Shown: positions 32,877 through 42,374, numbered from the stretch's first letter. The stretch is DNA of 64,000 bases from DATJSJ01 sp035504175 (GCA_035504175.1 DATJSJ010000120.1:80821-144820), one strand, 5' to 3'. Translations and numbers: made by a program. Notes: generated by a model not told the origin, from the letters alone.

Positions 32877-34564
32877 TCGCTGTCCGCTCCCCGGCCCGCC
32901 GCCATCTCCGCCGTATCCGACTTGGCCTGGGCCAGATAGGCCGTCTCCTGGTCGATGATGCTCCTGAGCTCGATCTCGTCGGCCCGGAGGTCCGCATGCA
33001 GCGCCTCAATCTGCGCCTCCGTCCGGCGCCGGCGCTGGGCGATCTTCTCCTGCAGCCGTGCGACTTCCGCCCGGCGCGCGACTTCGTCGCGACGCGTGCG
33101 CGCTTCCTCGAAGCGGCGGGCCGAGCCGGTGAGTGCGCCGTTCTCGCCGAGAAAGGGCTCTCTCAGGCTGATGCCGGAATCGCTCATCACGAACTCGCGG
33201 ACCTGGTTCGAGTGCGCAATGCCGCGCGCCTTCAACAGATACAGCTCGCGATTGAATTCCCCGTTGACTTCCCGGTTCAGCAACAGGATCCACGCGTCCA
33301 TCAGCGACGACAGGCCCGCGTCGGTCTTGGCCTCGCCCTGAATCGACGCCAGATGTGTAAAGACACCGGTAATGCCGCGGCTTTTCAGGAAATCGATCAT
33401 GCGCAGCAGCATCGACTGCACTTCGAGCTGTTCGCCGGAATCCAGGAACGCGGAAATCGGATCGAGCACCACCAGCTGCGGCCGGAACCGCTGCACCTGG
33501 CGCAGCATCACGGCGAGATGCATCTCCAGGCTGTAGAAGGTCGGCCGGGAGGCGACGCATTCGAGCAGGCCGGATTCGATGCTCGGCTGCAGATCCAGGC
33601 CGATCGAGCGCATGTTGCGGACCGTCTGCCGGGCCGACTCCTCGAACGAGAAATAGAGCGCCTTCTCGCCCCGTGCGCAGGTTGCTGCGGCGAAGGCGGC
33701 CGCGATCGAACTCTTGCCCGATCCGGCGACGCCGCTCAGCAGGATGCTGCTGCCGCGATGAAAGCCCGCGCCCTTCACCATCTCGTCGAGATCGGAAATG
33801 CCGGTCGAGATCCGCTCCTCATGCACCTGATGGGCGAGTCCGAGCGAGCTGACCGGCAGCACGCTGAACCCGTCCTCGCCGATCAGAAACGGATATTCAT
33901 TCGTGCCGTGCGTGGTCCCGCGATACTTGACGATGCGCAGCCGTCGGGTGGAGACTTGGTTGTTGACGCGATGATCGAGCAGGATCACGCAGTCGGAGAC
34001 GTACTCCTCCAGCCCTTGCCGCGTGAGCGAGCCGTTGCCGCGTTCCCCGGTGATGACGGCGGTGAGCCCCTTTTCCTTCAGCCAGTCGAACAGGCGCCGG
34101 ATTTCGGCGCGAAGGATGGCCGGGTTTTGAAAGGCGGAGAACAGGCTTTCGATCGTGTCGAGCACGATGCGCCTGGCGCCGATCTCCTCGACCGCGAGGT
34201 CGAGGCGCAGGAACAGCGCCTCCAGATCGTAGTCGCCGACCTCCGCCAGCTCGGCCGGGTCGATCGCGATGTGCTCGATATGGATTTGCCGTTGTGCGAT
34301 CAGCTCGCCCAGGCCGAAGCCGAGCGATGCGACATTGTCGATGATGTCGCGCGGTCGCTCCTCGAACGTCACGAACACGCCGGGCTCGCCCTCGTCGCGG
34401 ACGCCGTTGACAAGAAACGTCGACGCGAACAAGGTTTTGCCACAGCCGGCCGATCCGCAGACGAGCGTCGGCCGCCCACGCGGCAGCCCACCCAGCGTGA
34501 GGTCGTCGAAGCCGTCGATTCCCGTTCGCGCCTTGGCGATGCCGCCCGTCACAATGCCCCGCAT
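32873..34564 (-). CDS. kaiC: KaiC-like double-domain RecA ATPase
   Basis: This 563-residue protein has two RecA/KaiC domains. Domain CI has Walker A GSAGCGKT (37-44) and the catalytic EE at 68-69. Domain CII has GVAGSGKS (278-285) and EE at 308-309. The cyanobacterial autophosphorylation pair Ser431-Thr432 corresponds by eye to Ser419-Ser420 here (GLSSLMDAW). After the CII domain there is a charged coiled coil of about 65 residues (480-545) instead of the KaiA-binding tail. No kaiA is present. The kaiC-kaiB-HWE kinase operon resembles the simplified Kai timers reported in purple bacteria. Confidence 0.93.
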   Translation of the reverse strand: MRGIVTGGIAKARTGIDGFDDLTLGGLPRGRPTLVCGSAGCGKTLFASTFLVNGVRDEGEPGVFVTFEERPRDIIDNVASLGFGLGELIAQRQIHIEHIAIDPAELAEVGDYDLEALFLRLDLAVEEIGARRIVLDTIESLFSAFQNPAILRAEIRRLFDWLKEKGLTAVITGERGNGSLTRQGLEEYVSDCVILLDHRVNNQVSTRRLRIVKYRGTTHGTNEYPFLIGEDGFSVLPVSSLGLAHQVHEERISTGISDLDEMVKGAGFHRGSSILLSGVAGSGKSSIAAAFAAATCARGEKALYFSFEESARQTVRNMRSIGLDLQPSIESGLLECVASRPTFYSLEMHLAVMLRQVQRFRPQLVVLDPISAFLDSGEQLEVQSMLLRMIDFLKSRGITGVFTHLASIQGEAKTDAGLSSLMDAWILLLNREVNGEFNRELYLLKARGIAHSNQVREFVMSDSGISLREPFLGENGALTGSARRFEEARTRRDEVARRAEVARLQEKIAQRRRRTEAQIEALHADLRADEIELRSIIDQETAYLAQAKSDTAEMAAGRGADSE

Positions 34565-34855
34565 CTGATCTGACGGCCCCGATTAGCGCAGCCGTTGACC
34601 GGCGGCAATGACCCGGACGAGGCAGCATTCGGGCCGCGACGCGGGGTCAATTTCCTTGGAAGTGCGTTACTCCCGCATGGAGGTCCCGCTCCCCGCCGCA
34701 TGCGGCGGGTCACCCGTTTCCGCCTTCGACGATCGCTCCCGGCAGCGGACGGGCCGGCTTCTGCCCGGAGGCGATACGCGTCCGATACCTGCGTCCGCCC
34801 TTGACTCCGTCGGCCCCGCTCGCGCGGAATTGCGCGGTGCAGCAAGCGAGGGTGC

Positions 34856-35470
34856 ATGCTGGATCACCTGAAGGCCAACAACCGGGCCTGGGCGGCGCGC
34901 AAGACTGCCGCCGATCCCGGCTTCTTCCGCCGCCTGGTCGGGCAGCAGGCGCCGGAATATCTCTGGATCGGCTGCTCCGACAGTCGCGTGCCGGCGACCG
35001 AGATCGTCGATCTCGACCCGGGCGAGATGTTCGTCCACCGCAACGTCGGCAATCTCGCCCCGCCACAGGACGCAAACTATCTCTCGGTGCTGCAGTTCGC
35101 CGTCGATGTGCTGAAGGTCAAGCACATCCTGGTGGTCGGTCATTATGGCTGCGGCGGCGTCGCCGCGGCGGTCGACGGGCAGCGCCGTGGCCTGGTCGAT
35201 CACTGGCTGCACCCGATCCGCGAGGTCCATCACGCGCACCGCCACGCGCTCGAGGCGATGCTCGATCCGCGCCAGCGGCTCGACCGGCTGTGCGAACTGA
35301 ACGTGATCCGCCAGGTGCGCAACGTTGCCGCCAACCTGTTCGTGCAGGACGCCTGGGCGCGCGGCCAGCCGCTCAGCGTGCACGGCTGGGTCTATTCGCT
35401 GGCGAACGGCCTGGTGCGCGACCTGGAAGTCACCGTCAGCCGGCCGGAGGAGGCGGACCGGCTGACGTGA
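34856..35470 (+). CDS. can: Beta-class carbonic anhydrase
   Basis: The 204-residue zinc enzyme interconverts CO2 and bicarbonate. The metal ligands are all in place: Cys40, His96 and Cys99 (GCSDSR, VGHYGCGG), with the Asp42-Arg44 dyad that gates the active site. Length and spacing match E. coli Can (Cys42, His98, Cys101). It is divergent from kaiC across 291 bases. Its 3' end overlaps the convergent efeB gene by 35 bases. Confidence 0.95.
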   Translation: MLDHLKANNRAWAARKTAADPGFFRRLVGQQAPEYLWIGCSDSRVPATEIVDLDPGEMFVHRNVGNLAPPQDANYLSVLQFAVDVLKVKHILVVGHYGCGGVAAAVDGQRRGLVDHWLHPIREVHHAHRHALEAMLDPRQRLDRLCELNVIRQVRNVAANLFVQDAWARGQPLSVHGWVYSLANGLVRDLEVTVSRPEEADRLT

Positions 35471-36875
35471 CGCCGGCCTGGGCGAACAGCGCCTCGCCGA
35501 CGAACCCGCCAGGGGCGACGCCGCCCGGGCAGGCGAAGATCGCGCTGCCGACGTGCGTCGCGTACTGGTTCAGCAGATCAAGCTTGGACATGCGCTCATA
35601 GATGCGGATGAAGCCGCCGCGCGGATCGCGCTGGAACGCCATGAAGATCAGCCCGGCATCGTATTCCAGGCCCTGCCGCCAAGGCGGCCAGCGCTCGGCG
35701 ACGAAGCTCAGCCCGTCATCGTAGGAGTAGCTGCGCCGCAGGATACGTGCGCCGCCATTTGCCGCCGCAGCGCCGAGCCGGACATGCGCATTGTCGGCGA
35801 TCACCGGATTGCCGTCGGCATCGACCGCGTCGAGGTCGAGCGGCGCGAACTCGCCGCCGCCGGAGAGCGGCGCGCCGCTCGCCTTGCGCCGCCCGATCAC
35901 CTGCTCCTGGAAGTCGAGCGCCGAGCGATCCCAGTGCTCCAGCGCCAGCCGGATGCGCCGCGTCACCAGGTAGCTACCGCCCCGCATCCAGCCCGGTCCT
36001 TCCGTACCAACCCAGACCGCGTCGTCCAGCGTGCCGTTGCCAACCACCCGGCCCTGGCTGCGCTCGGCAGCACCCGGCAGCCCCGGGTTCTGCGTGCCGT
36101 CCTTGAAGCCGAGCAGGTTGCGCGGCGTCTCGCCCGCCGGCGTCCTGGGCAGGAATCCGGCCTGCAGCCAGCGCAGCACGGCGGTGCCGCGCTTCGCATC
36201 GGTCGCGGCGGTGGCTCCCGCCGGCTTGCCGCCGTAGCCGGCGCCGGCATCGTCCGGGGCGGCGATGCGGGCGAGCTGGCGGATGGCGTGGAATGCCACC
36301 TGCGGGTCGTCGGCGCAGGCCTGGATGCAGAGATCGCCGCCGCTGCGCGCCGCCTCGAGCTGGTCGCCGTTGAAGCGCGGCAGGTCGACCAGCGCCGCCG
36401 GACGCTGCGCCTTGAGCCCGTAACGATCCTGCCCGTCGCGCTCGAACAGGCCGGGGCCGAAGCCGAAGGTCAGCGTCAGGCGGGACGGCGACAGGCCAAG
36501 CACCTCGCCACTGTCGGCCGGCGGCCGGTCCGGATTGGCATGCGGCGGCCGGTCCGGATTGGCATGCGGCAGGGCAGGCCGGCCCGCGGTCAGGCGGGAC
36601 GCGGCCTCGGTCCAGGCGCGCAGCGTGCGCGCGACGGCACCGGCATCCGCGGCGGTGAGATCGAAGGACGCGAGCAGCACATGCGTCTGCTGCGGCGTCG
36701 CGATGCCAGCCTGGTGCGGGCCGTGGAACGGGACCGTATCGTACGTTGCCCCGGTGCCTCCGGCCGCATCGTCGCTGCCCCGGGCGGACGCGCTGCCGGC
36801 CAGCGTGGAGGCGGTGAGCGCCGCTCCGGCGGCGCCGAGGAAGCCGCGCCGCGAGGCGAAGGGGCAGCCCGCCAT
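35436..36875 (-). CDS. efeB: EfeB-type DyP peroxidase, Tat-exported
   Basis: This 479-residue haem protein has a twin-arginine signal (SRRGFLGAAGAALTAS). The DyP signature is LLGFKDGTQN with Asp259, the proximal haem ligand is His364 (NAHVRLG), and the distal Arg lies in RILRRSYSY near 380. EfeB-type enzymes use peroxide chemistry and have been linked to ferrous iron uptake or iron recovery from haem. An in-frame duplication of 8 residues (PHANPDRP twice) marks a Pro-rich loop. It follows the secreted propeller gene by 16 bases, so both are probably under the Fur-like box at 38068-38088. Confidence 0.9.
   Translation of the reverse strand: MAGCPFASRRGFLGAAGAALTASTLAGSASARGSDDAAGGTGATYDTVPFHGPHQAGIATPQQTHVLLASFDLTAADAGAVARTLRAWTEAASRLTAGRPALPHANPDRPPHANPDRPPADSGEVLGLSPSRLTLTFGFGPGLFERDGQDRYGLKAQRPAALVDLPRFNGDQLEAARSGGDLCIQACADDPQVAFHAIRQLARIAAPDDAGAGYGGKPAGATAATDAKRGTAVLRWLQAGFLPRTPAGETPRNLLGFKDGTQNPGLPGAAERSQGRVVGNGTLDDAVWVGTEGPGWMRGGSYLVTRRIRLALEHWDRSALDFQEQVIGRRKASGAPLSGGGEFAPLDLDAVDADGNPVIADNAHVRLGAAAANGGARILRRSYSYDDGLSFVAERWPPWRQGLEYDAGLIFMAFQRDPRGGFIRIYERMSKLDLLNQYATHVGSAIFACPGGVAPGGFVGEALFAQAGVTSAGPPPPAG
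36520..36567 (-). repeat. 24-bp tandem duplication inside efeB
   Basis: Positions 36520-36543 and 36544-36567 are identical 24-bp units. They keep the frame and encode the repeated PHANPDRP in a surface loop of the peroxidase. Confidence 0.9.
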
Positions 36876-36891
36876 GCGCGTTGCCGCCGGT

Positions 36892-38034
36892 TCAGCGGGC
36901 CAGGACGAGCGTGTTCACGTCGTCCTGCACGTAGTAAATGCCGTCGCCTGAGGGGGTCAGGGCGATGCCGAACAGGTCGCCGCTGCCCGGCGGCTGCTGC
37001 GCGCGGTCATTGTCCAGCCAGCGCGCGCCGATCTGCCGCCCGGTCGCCGGATCGATCTCCACCGCCTGGCCGTTCAGCCCGTTGGTGACAACGAGATGGC
37101 CGTTCGGCGCCATGGCCAGCGCCAGCGGCCGCTGCAGCATGCCGTCGCCGGTCACCGCCCGCCCGGTGCCGGCGCTGTCGGCACGAGTCGCAGCCTCGGG
37201 GATCGCGACGATACGGTTGCCGATCGCGTCCGACACGTAGAGCGTCCCGTCGGCGCCGAGCGCGAGCCCGGTCGGGCCGATGATGAACACGCCCTTGTCG
37301 GCCTGCGCGCCGAACCCGTCGGCGACCACGGTCTCGCCGGCCAGCACCGGCGGCTTGCCCGAAGGGATGGTGAGGTCGAGGCGCACGACGTTGGCGCGGT
37401 GCACCACCGGCGTGTCGTCCAGCGGGGCGCCGACGCCGAAGCCGACATTGCTGACGAACAGCGTCGCGGTGGCGCCGTGGTCGATCTCCGCCATGTTGCC
37501 CCACGGCCCGTCGATCTGCGGCCCGGCGATGGTGCCGGCGACCTCGCCCTGGCTGTCGAGCACGATCAGGCAGCCCTGGCCCTTGGTCGCCGTGGTGCCG
37601 TCGCGGCTCGGCAGGCTGCCGACGATCACCCAGCCGGAGCGCAGCACCGCCATCGCCGTGGTCAGGCCGACGCCGCCCGGACAGTGCGGCAGGTCGCGCG
37701 GCAGTGATGCGAACAGCGACAGTTTTCCGATCGCGGGGCGGTAGTCGACGATCGTCGTGCCGAGCCCCTGCAGGTTCTTGCGGTCGTTGAAGTTGTCGAC
37801 CAGCACGTCGCCGGCCTGGAGCTTGCCGGCGGAGACCGGAGCGACCGCGATCGCGTACGGGTTCTGGTCGCCGTTCCCCGGCACGGTCGAGCTCAGCATG
37901 GTGTGCCGCCGCAGGCCTTGCAGGAACCCGTCCGGTGCCGCGGCAAGCGCCACGCCCATCGCCCCTGGGATCGCCGCGAGGCCCAGCGCCAGGGCCGCCA
38001 CCGTCCGCCGGCAAGTCCTGCTGTTCCGTCCCAT
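36892..38034 (-). CDS. Secreted beta-propeller (NHL-like repeat) protein
   Basis: The 380-residue product has a signal peptide (TVAALALGLAAIPGAMGVALA) and repeating blade-like units such as GPTGLALGADGTLYVSDAIGNRIVAI, LALAMAPNGHLVVTNGLNG and LFGIALTPSGDGIYYVQDDVN. These are characteristic of six-bladed NHL/SMP-30-type propellers. Such proteins bind ligands or other proteins in the periplasm; no catalytic residues can be named. It sits between a Fur-like box and efeB, so it is probably iron-regulated and may partner the peroxidase. Confidence 0.75.
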   Translation of the reverse strand: MGRNSRTCRRTVAALALGLAAIPGAMGVALAAAPDGFLQGLRRHTMLSSTVPGNGDQNPYAIAVAPVSAGKLQAGDVLVDNFNDRKNLQGLGTTIVDYRPAIGKLSLFASLPRDLPHCPGGVGLTTAMAVLRSGWVIVGSLPSRDGTTATKGQGCLIVLDSQGEVAGTIAGPQIDGPWGNMAEIDHGATATLFVSNVGFGVGAPLDDTPVVHRANVVRLDLTIPSGKPPVLAGETVVADGFGAQADKGVFIIGPTGLALGADGTLYVSDAIGNRIVAIPEAATRADSAGTGRAVTGDGMLQRPLALAMAPNGHLVVTNGLNGQAVEIDPATGRQIGARWLDNDRAQQPPGSGDLFGIALTPSGDGIYYVQDDVNTLVLAR

Positions 38035-38067
38035 CCGTCCCCCTTGTCGCCCGCGCGTCCATGCAAT

Positions 38068-38088
38068 TGCGAATGACTCGCATTAGCA
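38068..38088 (-). promoter_or_regulatory. Fur-like box upstream of the propeller-efeB operon
   Basis: The 21-bp element reads TGCGAATGACTCGCATTAGC followed by A. Its outer parts TGCGAA and TTAGCA form an imperfect dyad of the kind seen in alphaproteobacterial Fur-family sites (TGCAAATGA-like). It begins 33 bases upstream of the propeller start codon. Fur represses when iron is plentiful. Confidence 0.55.
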
Positions 38089-38120
38089 GGGATGGTGCCC
38101 GCCTGCAAGGGGAGGCGCCG

Positions 38121-39578
38121 TCAGAACGTCACGGCGGTGCGCAGGCCGAGAATGGTTTCGTTGCCGATCCGCTTGCCCGGCGCTTCCGGGTTGGGAATGC
38201 CGCCGCCCGGCATGAAGATGTACTGAACGTCCGGCTGCAACGTCCACCAGGGCGCCGCCTGAAACACGTAGGTGGCCTCGATGAACGTCTCCGCGCCGCG
38301 CACCGGGTACGGCATGCCGCCGAACGCCGCCATGTCGCGATCGAGCGCGCTGGCGGCGCCGCTGATCCTGGCGAAGCCGATGCCGATTCCGGCGCTGTCA
38401 TTGTCGCGACCGGGCAGCGGCGCGGTCATCGTCAGCCCGGCATCGGCGCTGAAGACGAGCAGGTTGCGCGCGCCGGGCGCTCCCATGGCGCGCAGGAAGC
38501 CGCTCACTGCGCGCGCGCCCTGCGGATCCGGCCGCCAGAGCATCTGGTCGGCCAGCCCATAGACGCTGGCATTGCCGTGATGCGTGGCCGGCACGCCATT
38601 GCTGGCGGGACTGGCGAGCGAGACGCCCTGCGTGTCGAAACGCTGATCCGGAAAAGCGCCGGTGTCGTACCAGAAACCGAGCTTGTAGGTGCCGGGCAGA
38701 CCGGACTGCGTCCCGCCGGATTGTCCGTTCCCGGAGGAGGACAGGTTCGTCGCGAACTGCAGCTCGGCGATGAACAGCGCGCCGGTGTCGAGGTTGAACA
38801 GCGTGCCGGTCCGCTCGGCGCCGCGCAGCTGCGAATCGGCATCGAACGCGCCGCCGGGTGGATTGTCGTCGAACACACCGGCCAGCACGGTCAGCGCATC
38901 GGTCGGCCGGGCGCGCAGGCGGATGCCGAGTGAGGAGAGCGGATAGGTCGGGCCGCCGGCATAGAGATCGGCGGCCGGCAGCGCCGGCCAGCCCATCGCG
39001 GTATTCATGAACAGCGCGGAGGTGGCACTGACCATGAATTCCTGGTCGATGCTCTGCTGCCCCAGTTTCACGTCGATACGGCCGCCCGGCAGCGCCTGCT
39101 GATACCAGAGTTCCCACAGGCGGGTGGCGCGGTCTGCCGAAATGCCGCTCGGCCCCTGCAGCGCCTCGAGATTGTCGCTGTCGAGGTTGCGCCCGTGGAT
39201 CTGCAGCAGGCTGACATTGAAGGTCCCGCCCTTCCAGCCGAACGCGAGCTGCGTATCGAGCCCGAGGCTCAGCTCGGTGAGCCCGTCGTAATCGGCCCCC
39301 TGATGCACGCCGCCGGTGACGTTGCCGAGGACTTCGCTGGTTTCCGTGAGTCCGAGCGAGATGCCGTATTGCCCCAGCACGGTGCGCGCGCCGCCGATCC
39401 CGTCGAACAGGTTGCTGCGCGCCCACAATCCACTGTCGGCCGGCAGACTCGCCGTCCCGCCCGGGGCCGTCGCGGTGGATGCGGATTGCGCCCGCGCCGG
39501 GGCAGCCGCGGCGAGGACCGCCAGCGTCAGGGCTGCCAGACCGGCGACGCTGGCCACCCGTCGCGCGTACAGGTGCAC
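38121..39578 (-). CDS. OprB-family outer-membrane porin
   Basis: The 485-residue product has a signal peptide ending PARAQ and the OprB pattern: GIGGARTVLGQYGISLGLTE, the WELWYQQAL and GKLGQQSIDQEF-like strand motifs, and SSLGIRLRARPTDALTVLAG. It ends in the typical ETILGLRTAVTF with a C-terminal Phe. OprB porins pass sugars and other small solutes. The GTG at 39578 has GGAGGTG close upstream. It follows fbpC by 94 bases on the same strand, which may mean it is iron-responsive here. Confidence 0.9.
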   Translation of the reverse strand: MHLYARRVASVAGLAALTLAVLAAAAPARAQSASTATAPGGTASLPADSGLWARSNLFDGIGGARTVLGQYGISLGLTETSEVLGNVTGGVHQGADYDGLTELSLGLDTQLAFGWKGGTFNVSLLQIHGRNLDSDNLEALQGPSGISADRATRLWELWYQQALPGGRIDVKLGQQSIDQEFMVSATSALFMNTAMGWPALPAADLYAGGPTYPLSSLGIRLRARPTDALTVLAGVFDDNPPGGAFDADSQLRGAERTGTLFNLDTGALFIAELQFATNLSSSGNGQSGGTQSGLPGTYKLGFWYDTGAFPDQRFDTQGVSLASPASNGVPATHHGNASVYGLADQMLWRPDPQGARAVSGFLRAMGAPGARNLLVFSADAGLTMTAPLPGRDNDSAGIGIGFARISGAASALDRDMAAFGGMPYPVRGAETFIEATYVFQAAPWWTLQPDVQYIFMPGGGIPNPEAPGKRIGNETILGLRTAVTF

Positions 39579-39672
39579 GTGTCACACCTCCGAATCCGGC
39601 GCTCGCGCTCATGCGGGAGCCATGGGGTTGGGCGGCCGCGCATCGCCGTCATTCCGACCGCGGTCCCGGTCG

Positions 39673-40725
39673 TCACCCGATCGGGGCCTCGGCGGCCGGA
39701 AAGGCGACGACCTCGCCTTCGACGCTGACCGCGACCTCGGTGCCCGGCGGCGGGCTGACATGGCCGGCGACGCGGGCGATCAGGGTCTGCGGCTCGGCAC
39801 CGAGCAGCAGCAATCGCACGCTGGCATCGTGGCCGTAGAACGTCACGTCGGTGACCCGCGCGCGCCGGCCCGCCGCGTCATGGCCGAGGCGGATCTGCTC
39901 CGGCCGGACCAGTACCTCGACCGCGCCTGGCGCCACCGGTGCGGCGAGCGGCAACTCGCCGAGCACGCAGGTCACCCGGCCCGCCGCGGCGCGGCCTGGC
40001 AGCAGCACCGCCTCGCCGACGAAGCGCGCCAGCTCCGGATCACCCGGCCGGCGATACAGCGTCACCGGATCGGCGACCTGCACCAGCGCGCCGTCGCGCA
40101 GCACCGCGACCTCGTGGCCCATCGACAGCGCCTCGCCCTGGTCGTGCGTGACCAGCAGGGCGGTGGCGCCGGACCCGGAGAGTGCGGCCGCCACCGCCTC
40201 GCGCGTCTCGATGCGCAGCGCTGCGTCGAGGGCCGAGAACGGCTCGTCGAGCAGCACGAGCTTCGGCGCCGGGGCCAGGGCGCGGGCGAGCGCCACGCGC
40301 TGCTGCTCGCCGCCGGACAGCGCCTGCGGCGGCCGGTCGGCGAAGCCGGCGGGAAGTCCCACCAATGCCAGCAATTCTTCCACCCGGTGACGCGCCCGGC
40401 GCAGCCGCCGCGGCAGACCGAAGGTGATGTTGTCGGCGACCGAGAGATGCGGGAACAGCGCACCCTCCTGCGCGACGTAGCCGACCTGCCGCCGCTCTGC
40501 CGGCAGGTGGACGCCGGGTCCGCTGACGATGCGCCCGTCGATCGCGATCGTGCCCGCATCGGCACGCTCGAAGCCGCAGATCAGGCGCAGCAGCGTCGTC
40601 TTGCCGCTGCCCGAGGCGCCGAGAATCGCCACCAGCTCGCCCGAGGACACGGCAAGGCTGACATCGCGCAGGATCACCTGGCCGCCGAAGGCCTTCCGCA
40701 GCCCGTCGATGCGCAGATCCGCCAT
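39673..40725 (-). CDS. fbpC: Ferric iron ABC transporter ATP-binding protein
   Basis: This 350-residue ABC ATPase has Walker A LGASGSGKTTLLRLICGFE, the signature LSGGEQQRVALARAL, Walker B LVLLDEPFSALD and the switch His (LVTHDQGEAL). The C-terminal regulatory domain is of the FbpC/TOBE type (EVLVRPEQIRLG). It energises the permease at 40794-42374 and the binding protein at 42374-43426, 68 bases upstream. The neighbours, the YY iron ligands in the binding protein and the Fur-like box support ferric iron as substrate. Confidence 0.9.
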   Translation of the reverse strand: MADLRIDGLRKAFGGQVILRDVSLAVSSGELVAILGASGSGKTTLLRLICGFERADAGTIAIDGRIVSGPGVHLPAERRQVGYVAQEGALFPHLSVADNITFGLPRRLRRARHRVEELLALVGLPAGFADRPPQALSGGEQQRVALARALAPAPKLVLLDEPFSALDAALRIETREAVAAALSGSGATALLVTHDQGEALSMGHEVAVLRDGALVQVADPVTLYRRPGDPELARFVGEAVLLPGRAAAGRVTCVLGELPLAAPVAPGAVEVLVRPEQIRLGHDAAGRRARVTDVTFYGHDASVRLLLLGAEPQTLIARVAGHVSPPPGTEVAVSVEGEVVAFPAAEAPIG

Positions 40726-40793
40726 CGGTTCAGGTCGTGGCGCACAGGTTGCCGCGCCCGGGGCGCCTCGGGCGGGAGTCGAGTCGATCCATG

Positions 40794-42374
40794 CTACAGC
40801 GCCGCGACGGCGAAGCGGCGCGCCAGGAGCCAGGTCGAGAGCAGCGACAGCACCGCCATCAGCGCAGCGTATGGCGCGGCCGCGGCGAAGGCGAGGGTCG
40901 AGGTGTCGGCCCAGACCTGCGTCGCCAGCGTCTGGGTGCCGATCGGCGCGAGCAGCAGCGTCGCGGTGAGCTCAGTCACGATCGAGACGAACACCAGTGC
41001 TGCCGCCGCACCCACGCCGGGGCCGGCCACCGGCAGCACGACGCGCCAGGCGACCGCGACCCAGCCGAGACCGAGCGAACGGCCCGCTTCCTCGAGCCCG
41101 CGCTGCGCCTGCACCAGCGCCGCGCGCACGCTGACCAGCGCCAGGGGCAGGAAGACGATCGCATAGGCGGCGATCAGCAGCGCCGCCGTCTGGTAGAGCG
41201 GATGCAACGCGCGGATCGTCATCGCGATCAGCGCCAGTGCCACGACGATCCCCGGCACGCCCTGGGCCAGGAAGGCGGCCCGCTCGAGCAGGGTGACGAA
41301 GCGGCCGCGATAGCGGGCGGTGAGGAAGCCGAGCGGCAGCGCGAGCGCCACCGTGGTGGCGGCGCCGGCCAGGCCGAGCCAGACCGAGGCAAAGGTCGCC
41401 TGCAGCAGCAGGCCGGCCGAGACCTCGACCGGCGAAATGGCGGCGGTGCCATGCCGGGTCAGCCAATACACAATCATGCCGAGCGGCACGCCGCAGGTCG
41501 CGGCGACCAGGCCGGCGAATCCCGCGAGCACGGGCAGCGTCGCCCAGCCGAGCGGATGCCGGCCGGCGCGGCGACGGGTGCCGCGACCGATCCGTGCATA
41601 CGATGCGCCGCCGCGTATCCGCAGCTCCAGCCCGAGGCAGGCGAGGCAAAGCAGCAGCAGCACGACGGCGATCAGCGCTGCCTCGCCGCCGTTGAAGCCG
41701 GTGCGGTACTCGACATAGAGCGCGGTGGTGAAAGTGCGGAACCGCAGCAGGCTGAAGGCGCCGAATTCGACGAGCACGTTCAGCGCCACCAGCAGCATGC
41801 CGCCGAGCAGGGCGGGCCGCAGCTGCGGCAGCACGATGCGGAAGAAGCATCGCCACGGTCCCTGGCCGAGCGACCGCCCGGTCTCCTCGAGGGTCGGGTC
41901 CATGCCGCGCAGCGAAGCGGCGACCGGCAGGTAGACCAGCGGATAGTAGGAGCAGGTGACGACGATCCAGGCGCCGACGAAATCCTGCAGCGCCGGACTG
42001 AGCGAAATCCAGGCATAGGAGCTGACGAAGGGCGGGATGGCGAGCGGCATGGCCGCCAGTACGGCCCAGGCACCGCGCGCCGGCAGGGCGGTGCGCTCGA
42101 CGAGCCAGGCCGCCGCGGTGCCGATCAGCGCCGCCGTCGCGGTGGTCGCCAGCACCAGCCCGACCGTGTTCAGCAGCAGCTCGCCGACCAGCGGTCGGAA
42201 CAGCAGCGCCACGGCGCGGCCCGGCGGGACCCGCGCCGCCTCCAGCAGCGTGAAGCCGAGCGGCAACAGCACCAGCACCGGGCCGATCGCGGCGGCGCCG
42301 AGCAGCGCCGCCGGCGGACGGGGGCGCACGGCAAGCCGGGCCGGGCCGGCCGGAAGCGCCGCCGCCTCTGCCAT
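40794..42374 (-). CDS. fbpB: Ferric iron ABC transporter permease (fused two-domain)
   Basis: The 526-residue product carries two permease domains in one chain with about twelve helices, as FbpB does. Each half has an EAA-like loop, for example LEETGRSLGQGPWRCFFRIVLP and LEEAGRSLGLGWVAVAWRVVLP. These loops contact the ATPase. Its ATG overlaps the stop of the binding-protein gene (ATGA), so the two are translationally coupled. Confidence 0.92.
   Translation of the reverse strand: MAEAAALPAGPARLAVRPRPPAALLGAAAIGPVLVLLPLGFTLLEAARVPPGRAVALLFRPLVGELLLNTVGLVLATTATAALIGTAAAWLVERTALPARGAWAVLAAMPLAIPPFVSSYAWISLSPALQDFVGAWIVVTCSYYPLVYLPVAASLRGMDPTLEETGRSLGQGPWRCFFRIVLPQLRPALLGGMLLVALNVLVEFGAFSLLRFRTFTTALYVEYRTGFNGGEAALIAVVLLLLCLACLGLELRIRGGASYARIGRGTRRRAGRHPLGWATLPVLAGFAGLVAATCGVPLGMIVYWLTRHGTAAISPVEVSAGLLLQATFASVWLGLAGAATTVALALPLGFLTARYRGRFVTLLERAAFLAQGVPGIVVALALIAMTIRALHPLYQTAALLIAAYAIVFLPLALVSVRAALVQAQRGLEEAGRSLGLGWVAVAWRVVLPVAGPGVGAAAALVFVSIVTELTATLLLAPIGTQTLATQVWADTSTLAFAAAAPYAALMAVLSLLSTWLLARRFAVAAL

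Noticed and set aside
34565..34855. EcfG-type general stress promoter before kaiC
   Set aside because: A GGAAAT is present but no CGTT lies at the required 16-17 base spacing, so the match to GGAAC-N16/17-CGTT is too weak.
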